A stretch of 64,000 nt of DNA. It comes from a virus. This document shows, piece by piece, positions 34,801 through 43,800 of the stretch; the first letter of the stretch is position 1; each line of letters starts with the position of its first letter. The DNA is taken from the IMG/VR virus record IMGVR_UViG_3300045885_000299, positions 1 to 64,000 of that record; one strand, given 5' to 3'. Below the pieces are notes generated by a model. The model was not told where the DNA came from and did not search any database. It saw only the letters and a program-made list of their open reading frames with translations. A program made the position numbers and the translations under genes.

Positions 34801-37800
34801 GAATCGAACTTCCACAGGGTTACCAGCCGTGTCGGTCAGGCTGATCCGATCGACCGTGATCGGATCGCCAAAGCTGCTGTGGTCGTAGCCCGAGTAGCGA
34901 TCGCCGGCGCCCGCCTTCACGTAGGCCAGCGTCACGTGCGGCACGTAGTCGGGATACGTGGCCCCCTCGACGTCGCCGGCCGCGTCGAAGATGGCCACCC
35001 GCAGCTCCTTGAGCAGGTCGTTCGGTTCGACCGACGCATACACCACGTCCGACTCGGGGCGGTTGTCGTCGGCCGGGAAGTGGCGGGTCTGGCCCAGCTT
35101 GATCTCGAACGGCTTGAGGTCCTGGACGGCCTGGCGGATGGCGTCCTCGCTGCCCGGCTTGATGCCGTAGACCACCGTCAGGTGCGGCGTCGCTTCGATC
35201 TCGATGACGTCCTCTGTGCGCAGGCCTGGACCAACGACCTCGAGGAAGCTGGGGATGCCGGTCAGGTCGATCTGCGTCGAGGCCTGCGAGAACTTGGGCT
35301 CCGGCGGCGGTGGTGCCGCCTCGGTGCCGGTGTCCATCAGGTCCTGCAGCAGCTCGCCGCGGATGGCCGCCTCCAGGTCCTCGTCGGTCGGCACGCGATC
35401 GAGCTCGGCCCACTTCTCGTTCGACATGCGGGCCATAATCATCGCCTCGGCCTGCTGGTTGGCCCGCAACCGCAGCTCGTCCGGCCAGACCGCGGTTTCC
35501 TCGAGCGAGCGCTGCACGCTCTCGAGGTCCTGGGTCGCGCGCTCGATCTCGCGCTGGTACAGGGACACGTTGTCGGGCACCTTCGCCCGTGCGTTTTCGA
35601 CGCGCTGGATCAAGCCCGGCCCGCTCATCGCATCCCGCTTGGGTAGGAACGTGGTGAAGTACGGCGTCTCGGTCGGCCCAATCAACGCGAGCGTGAAGCC
35701 CGGCACGCCCTCGTGCATGCCCGCGGCGACCAGGTGTAGCGGCCAACCGTCGAGCGCGCCGAGCTCCGATGCCCTCGCCTCGCTGTTGTCGATCACGTCC
35801 ATTTCGCGCAGCACGGCTTCGGCCAGGTGTTGGCCGACGTCGTCGCGGCTGTAGTTGGCGCCGTCGATGTTCCAGGCCGTCCCGCGCGTCGGGTCCGGCA
35901 GCAGCGCCAGCGCCTCGGCGTCCTGTTGCGCCTTGGCCAGCTTCTCGGTGTTCTCGGCGATCTGCTTCGGCAGCGTGTTCAGCTTCCAACCTGATTGCGA
36001 GCGCTGGCCCTCCCACGCTCGCTTCTGCGCGCGCAGCGTCTTGCCGGTGTCCTGGACCTGGAGCAGCCGCAGACCCCACGGATCGCCCGACGCCAGCATG
36101 CGGAAGGTCGCGGCGTCCATCGTGCCCTCGTCGGCTTCTTCGACGGTGCGCTCGGTGACTTCGCGGCGCATCAGGGCCTTGATGGCCTTCCACTTGGCCA
36201 GCACCGTGCTCCACAGGTAGGCGTCGAAGGGCCACTCCGTGACATACGTGTAGACGCGCACGCCGCGGCCAGGATCGGCAACGTTCGGTAGGCCGCTCGC
36301 GTCGCGCACGGTGTTGCCGTTGGCGTCCTTCTCGAGCTCGGGACCGTAGATGTTGCCCTGGCGCAGGATGCGCCCCTCGCGCTGCTCGATATCGCGCGGC
36401 CGCCACGGCGTGTCCAGGTGGTGCAGCGCCGCCAATCGCTCCTGGATGTTGACGCCGGCGCCGAGCTTTTCCGTCGAACCAAGGATGACGCGCACTTCGC
36501 CGCGGTTGACCTGGTCGAACAGCGACTCCAGTGCGGCCTTGTTCTTGGCCTCGTGCACGAACCGAATCTCGGCCGCCGGGATGCCGCGCTGCACGAGCAG
36601 CTGCTTCATCTTTTCGTAGGTGACCTGGCGATCGCGCGCCTCCTGGGCGTCCTCGGCGTGCTCTTCCCAATAGTCGTCCACGATCGCCGTGCGCTGGTCC
36701 TCGTCGGTCACCCCCTGCAGCTTCCGCTTGAGCTCGTCGGGGTAGTCCGATTCCTTGACGGAGGCCTTCTCCTTGGGCGTGCCCATGTCCATGAACACGA
36801 CCTGCGCGCCGCGATCGGCCGCGCTCTCGCGCCACACCTCGTGGATGCGCTGGGCGGCCTGGCGCAGCTTGGAGTTGGGCAGGTCCGGGCCGCCGACCAG
36901 CGTCGGATCAAGCGAGGCCTTCCTGGCGTCGCTGGTGATCTTGAGCATGTTGTCGGTCTTGCGGTCGCGCGGATCGAGCGCCGCGGCGCGATCGGCCAGG
37001 CGCTTCTGCTCTTCCTTGTGCCAGTCGGTCGACCTGATCTGGACCGGGATGCGCTCGCCGCCCTTCTCGGTGCCGACCATGCGCGGCTTGAGCGCTTCCA
37101 TCTCGGGCACATCGACCGACATGCGCACGTCGGCGAAGTCCTGGAACATGCTCGACAGCTCGGGCACGTTGATGAACCGCGAGAAGCGGTACAGCATCTT
37201 GTTTTCGCCGGTGATCGTGGTCTCGAAGCTCGGGTGGGCTTGCCCGTAGGCCTTGGCCCAGCCGTCGAAGTGCTGCATCGCCTGGCGCTCGAGCTCGGGC
37301 CGCGCCAGGTAGCGCATCATCGTCCACAGCTCGGCGATCGAGTTACTGATCGGGGTGCCAGTGGCGAACACCACGCCGCGCCCGTTCTGCTTCGACTGCA
37401 GCCAGCGCACCTTGTTGAACATGTCCTGGGCGCGCAGCGCGCGCGAGCCCGGATTGAGGCCCTTGATCGAGCCCATCTTGGTCACGAACGGCAGGTTCTT
37501 GTACAGGTCGGCCTCGTCCACAAAGACCTGGTCGACGCCCAGCTGCTCGAACGTGAGTGCGCCCTTCTTGCGCTCTTTCTGATACCTGGCCAGCCGCGCC
37601 GCGTTGTCGCGGATTTGGGTCTGCGTCTTGACGATCATGGCCCGGATTTCCTTGAACGTCCGGTCCTGGTTCTTGGGCCCCTTGTAGCCCTCGTGCTCCA
37701 TCTCGGGTCGCCAGTCGATGCCGTTTTCCTGGGCGTATTCCTCGGCGATCTTGATGACCTCGTTCAGGTCGCCCGTGAGCAGGTCGATGGTGGTCTGCGG

Positions 37801-40800
37801 GTGCAGCTCCAGGAGCGTGAACTGGCTCTGCGCCATGATGACCGCGTCCCAATCGCCAGTGGCGATGCGCGCCATGAGCACGTTGCGCCGCTCGGGGGAA
37901 AAGTCGGCCGTGGTCGGCACCAGCAGCCGCGCCTGCGGATACAGCCGCTGGAACTGCGCCGCGAACTGCGGCACCACGCTGTTGGGCGTGACGATCAGGT
38001 TCTTCTTGGCCAGCCCCAGGCGGCGCAGCTCCATCGCCGCGGCGGCCATCGTGTACGTCTTGCCGAAGCCGACCTCGTGCGCCAGCAGCGCGACACCCTT
38101 CTGGATGATGCGCCAGATGGCTGCCTTCTGATGCGGGTACAGGCCGATGCGCTGGTTGGTGCCATCCAGCGACAGGTGCATGCCGTTCCACTCGCGGTTT
38201 TTGAACACGTTGATGTTCTCGTTGTAGAAGGCGACCAGGCGGCCGGCGCGCTCGGGGTCGGACCACACCCAGCGCTTGAACTCGTCCCGAATCTCGAGCT
38301 TCTTCGCCTCGGCCAGGCGCGTCGCCTCTTCGTTGACGTAGCTGCGGCCGTCAGAGTCCTTGTCCATGACCCTGGTCTGCTTGCTGTTGAGGACGTCGTT
38401 GATGAGGTCAAACGGACTGCGCCGGTCGGTTTCCCAGCGCTGCTTCTTGGCCCAATCCATCCACGGCGCGGTGCGCACGTCCATCTGCCACGAGGCGTTG
38501 GCCGGCAGATAGCGATACCAGTCCATCGGGACGTAGGCGTAGGAGTTGGGGTTGCCGAGCAGGTCGTACACGAACTGGTTGACGTCGGTTTCGGGAATCC
38601 AGCCGACGCCCAGCTCGGCCAGAATCTCTGACGGGCCGACGTCCTTGGGCTGGTTGGCTGCCAGCGCATCCACGTTCGGCTGGTACATCGGGTTGCGCGC
38701 GGCGGCCTGCTCCGCGTCCTTGAGTTTTTGCCGCACGTTCCCCGACAAGTAATCGTCGGCCAGCACGTAGTGCCGATCGGCCGCGTCGACCTCGAGGTAG
38801 GCGCCGCCCTTCGGGTCCAGGAAGATCACGCCCTGGTTGAGCAGGTCGGTGGCGACGTCGGCGACGGAGTGGCCGGTCAGCGACGAGATGCGCGGCAGGT
38901 CGAGTTTTCCCGACTCGTTGAGCGCGATCATCAGGCCGTCTTTGGGCGACTCGGCGCGATCGACGGCGCGCCCGGCGCTCATCACGCGCCTGGTGAACAT
39001 GGCTGACTTGAGCGCCGCCAGGTCCGCCGCGGTGATCGGTTGCTTGCGGTTCTCGGCGCCCTCCCAGCGGCGTTTGGCGGTGTCGTTCCACTCTTCGAGC
39101 GCGCGGAGAAAGAAGCCGCGAGGGTCGTCGCCCATCACACGGCGATTGGTGACGTCGTTCAGCGGCCGCCACTTGCGCACGTACTTGTCGTAGGCGGTGC
39201 GCAATGCCTCCTGGGCGCGCAGCACCTGGTGGTCGGGAGCGCCGGCGCGCTGCAGGTCGAGCACGGCATGCGCCATGTCGTTCAGCTGGAGCATGGCTTT
39301 GACGCGCGCTTCGCCATCCTTGACGTGAAACATTTGTTTCACGAGCTTCCCGGAACGGCTGACCATGACCTGCCCGTTCTGGATGGTGTAGGCGCCCTCG
39401 GCGCCGACGTTCGGGTCGACGCGCGTCGGCAATTCGACCTCGGCCGGCAGCAGCACGTTCTCCGGCAGCTTGGCCAGGACCCGCGGCAACTCCGTGTCCC
39501 ACTCCCGCCCGGCGAGATGGAGCAGCTGGTAATCGTTAGGACCGAACTGACCGCGGCCGATGTGCTCGGCGCCCAGGAGATGGTCCGGGTTGGCGTCGAA
39601 GTAGGCGTTGCGGTAGATCGTCGCCTCGCGGTCGCCACCGCGCGTGGTCAGCGTGTGCTCGTTCGACTCGTACCACGGCACGCGCCGCGCCTCTTCTGGC
39701 GTAAGGGGTTGCTCGCGCTTGCGGAGAAAGATGATGTCGGTCTCGACGTGGGTGTCTTTGAACGTGTTGCGCGGCAGCCGCACGGCGAGCAGCAGGTCGC
39801 CTTCCTGCGCGATGCGCTGGCGGAACTTGAGCGCGTCCTCGGCGTAGCCGTCGAGCGTGAAGCGGCTGGTGATGAACGCCAGCACGCCGCCCGGCCGCAG
39901 CTGATCGAGCGTCTTTTTGAAGAAGTAGTTGTGGATGGTGCGCAGGTACGGCTGATCCAGGTACTCGACGTCGGTCACCTTGAAGTCACCGAACGGCACG
40001 TTGCTGATGGCCACGTCGATCGAGCCCTTGTTGATCGGCGCGTCCTGGTAGCCCATGCCGTGATAGACGTCGGCCTGCGGATAGAGATGCCGCAGCAGCC
40101 CGCCGGTGATCGTGTCCAGCTCGACGGCGGTCATCGCGGCCTTGGGCGCCAGCTGGTCCGGGATCAGCCCCAGGAAGCGGCCGACGCCGGCCGCCGGTTC
40201 GAGCAGGTTGAAGCGGCTCAGGTTTTCGATGCCCAGGCGGCGGAGCGCCTGCCACATGTGCCCGATCACGGTGGGGCTGGTGAACATCGCGTTCAGCCGC
40301 GAGGTGGCCAGTGCTTCCCACTCGGGCGACCCGGGCACGCCTTTCGCCCGGGTTCGCCACCCGGGGTCGATCAGGTCGCGCAATTCTTCGCCCAACGCCA
40401 CGAACTCCGGGTCTGGCTTCGCCTTGCGCGACCTGGGAAAGGCGTCGTTGAAGGCGCTATCGCCCATGCCGCTGTAGCGCGCGAAGGCCTGCAGGTCCTC
40501 GACGGTTGGCTCGCCGCGGCTTTCCTCGAGCGCTTTCAGGCGGCGGATGGCGTCGACGTTGGCGCGGAAGCGCTCGCGCGGGCTGGCGGCCTCCTGCCAG
40601 GCCGCGTCACCGTCCGAGATGCGGTAGTTCTGGCCGAGCTTGACGTCGGGTCGCGCGGGGTCGACGCCCGGTCCGGGCGTGGCGGGTTCTAACTCTGGGG
40701 AAGGAGCGCCAGCACCTCGCGGCGAGCCTGGTCCCACGCCATCCACGCCGGGACGCCGGATCTCTCGAGGTTGCCCACCAGCCGCTTGCACCTCTGGACC

Positions 40801-43800
40801 CGCCGGTCCAGGTCCTGCTCCAGGTCCTTCTCCTGGACCAGGTCCCGGTACGACCTCGGGTCGTTGCTCTTCAGTCCCTCCAGGGCCTGCTCCCTCAGCT
40901 CGCTGTCGCTCGGCGGCTGAAACGGCTCGTCCTGCATCACCCGTAGTTTCGCGCACCCGGGTTGCGGTGTCAGTTGCGGTGGGTGCCAGATGCGCGCCGC
41001 GTTCGCGCAGCCAGCCGGCCGAGACAGGCGCGTTGATGGCGGTGCTGTCGTCATCCTGCGTCCGCCACATGTCGGCGCCCTCGTGCGAGACGACGGTGCT
41101 CATGCCGCCGCCGATGCGCTGGAAGGTGGCGCCGTGCCAGTCGGTCTGGCCGACCTCGAGCGGCGCGTCGATGTAGGCCTCCATCACCTGGAAGCGGCCG
41201 CTGTAGCCCCACGGGCCCAGCGTGATGCCGCGTCGCTCGGCCTCGGCGCGGATGGCGGCCAGGGCCCGCTCGAAGCGCGGGCTGAGCTGGCGGCCGCCGT
41301 ACTGGCGCGGCAGGTCACCTTCGCCCGGCTCCACCTGGACCACGTTGCCGGGGAATTGCTCCAGGCGATTGACCGCGTCGACGGCGAAGGTCTCGTCGGT
41401 CTGTTCTTCCACGCCCATCTGACGGCGGATGGCGGCCTCGGCTTCGGACTGCGTTGGGTACGCCATCTCGAGCCCGATCTGCTCGTCAGGCCGACCCATA
41501 TCGCGGTTCTCGATGTTCCAGGCGGTGACGCCGAATCGGCCGTCCGCCAGCTGGCGAACGCGGAACTCAGTCGTGAAATCCTCGGTCGTGAAGTGGCTCA
41601 GAAAACCCTCGGGTGGCGGACGGCCGTCGCTCTCCTGACGCCGCCGCTCCAGGTCGTAGGCCTCGAACCAGGCCGCACGTTCGGCGCGTGCCTCGGTCAC
41701 GAGCAGGCCCTGCCGAATCGTGCGCGGCTGGCGCGTAAGCGCGGCCTGGCGCCCCTCCTGGCTGGCTTGCTCGATCGACTCGGGCGAGCCCAACGCGATG
41801 GTGCCAGCGGCGCGTTCGTCGGCGCCGCGCTCGTAGCCGCGCACGAGCGCCTGACGGATCGCCTGCCCCTCCGTGGTGCGGTCATCGCGCATGAGCTCGC
41901 CGCCGCGGAGCAGCTTGGGATCGTTGTGCGCGTCGATCAGCTTGCTGCCGCGCAGCCCGTGGTCGTAGCCCAGCTGCTCGGCCTGCGCGGTCATGGCCGC
42001 CAGGTCGCCACCCGTGCGCTGCACGTATTGCATGGCCTTCTTGACCAGCGCTTGCGGCGTCGACGGCACCTTCTGGCCGGTCTTGCGCACGGCCTCGCGG
42101 AAGGCATCGAGCGCCGTCGTGAGCTCGGGCGTCTCCCGATCGTAGGAGGGCCATTGCGAGATGGTCGGGTCGAAGCCGGCGTCCTCGAGCGTGCTGACCA
42201 GTGTGAGCGCCTGGTTGCGCATCGAACGTGGCGCCTGCATACGGAGTTCCCAACGCAGCGGCGCGGCTGGTTCCGCAGCTTGCTCTTCCAGCAGCGGCAT
42301 CTGCCCGGGGAGCACGCGCGCGGGCGCCTCGGCGGGCGGCTCCGTCCCAGGTTCGGGCCGCCGCCAGCTCGGCTCCATGTAGGTCAGCGCTTGCTGGAAC
42401 GCACGCGGGTTGTACGGCTGCCGATCGGCGGCATTCAGCAGCCCCTTGCGCGCGTTATCCAGGTCCTCATACGCGACGGGCTGGCGCCAGTCGATATCGG
42501 TCTGCAGCACGTTCCAGGCCTTCACCCGCGCTTCATTCACGTCGCGCGCGCGCATGACCGCTTTGGCGTTGCCCTCTGCGTCGGGCGGCCACTGCACCAG
42601 CCACACTTCGTCGGCGCCGATATCGCGGATCGCCAGGCCCGTGTCACCGATGATGTGCACCTGCTCGGGCCCGCCGATCGGCGTGCCAACCTCGTCGCGG
42701 TCCTGGAAGGCCTCGGTGCGCGTGATCGGCCCAAGCCCCTCGTCGGCCGCGCGCTGGACCAGCTCGGTCGCGCGCTCGGGCGTGTACTCGGGCACGCCAG
42801 GGAAGAAGGCGCCCAGGTTCAGCTCCGCGCGCTGCCTGGTGCGCAACGCCTGCTGCACCTCGGGCCGCTGCGCCGCGCGCATCGTGGCACCCAGCGCCGG
42901 CCTGGCACCGACACCAGCCGTTACGCCGACCACACGCGCGAGCGCCAGTTCCTCGGGCGTGACCGCCGCGGCCGCGGCGTCGCGTGTCGCCTGCCGCTCT
43001 TCGGGCGTGGCGTTCGGGTTGGTCGCCAGCAGCTGCTGCTCGGCCTCGTTCGCCTTGTCGTTGCGCACCTTCTGCTCGGCCGTCTGCAGGCCGACCGCGC
43101 CGCCGAACACCGTCTCGCCCGGCGACAGCACGCGCCCCGCCACGTTGCCCGCCACTTCGGCCGCGCGCACGCCGCGCGCCCCAGCACCCACGGCTCGAGC
43201 GCCGGCACCACCGACCCGCGCCACCACGCCGGCTTCGGGCGCGAAGTTGAACGGCCCGCCCTCGGCCAGGCCTTTGACCAGCGGCAGCCGCGCGGCCACG
43301 TTCCACGGGCCCTGTCCGAGCGGCGAGTTGGGGTCCTGCGCCATGCGCCAGTAGGCGTCGAAGGCGGCGTCCGGCCCCTGCTCAGCGTGCACCTGGCGCA
43401 GGAACGGCGCGCGCTCGCCGTACAGGTTGTTGACCAGGTCGCCCAGCACGTTCTTGGTCGCTTCGGTGACGCCGGTGATGCCCTCGAACGCCAGCCCGAC
43501 GCCGCCGCCGGCGAGTGCGGCGCCGACCTGGAGCGGCTCGCCCGTCTGCCATGCGCGGTTCACCTCGGCGCCGGCCTGCTCGAGTCGGCGCTGCGGGTTG
43601 AAGCGCATCTCCTGGCGGTTGAAGGCCGCCGATGGCTGTACCAGCGTCTCGGGCTGCTGGATGGCTTGCTGCTCGATCGCCGCGGCGCCGGGGATTTCCT
43701 GGAAGCCGAGACCCTGGCCAACCGCCTGCACGATGGGCGACTGCACGGCGCCCTGGACGGTCTGTCCGAGCCCGCTTTCGCCGAGCTGCTGGAGCGCCTG

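Noticed and set aside
32239-35646. Plus-strand open frame of 1135 codons (also 36418-38631, 40990-43809, 11437-13083)
   Set aside because: They are antisense shadows of real minus-strand genes in GC-rich DNA. The products are Arg/His/Leu/Gly-rich, with no family pattern or ribosome site.
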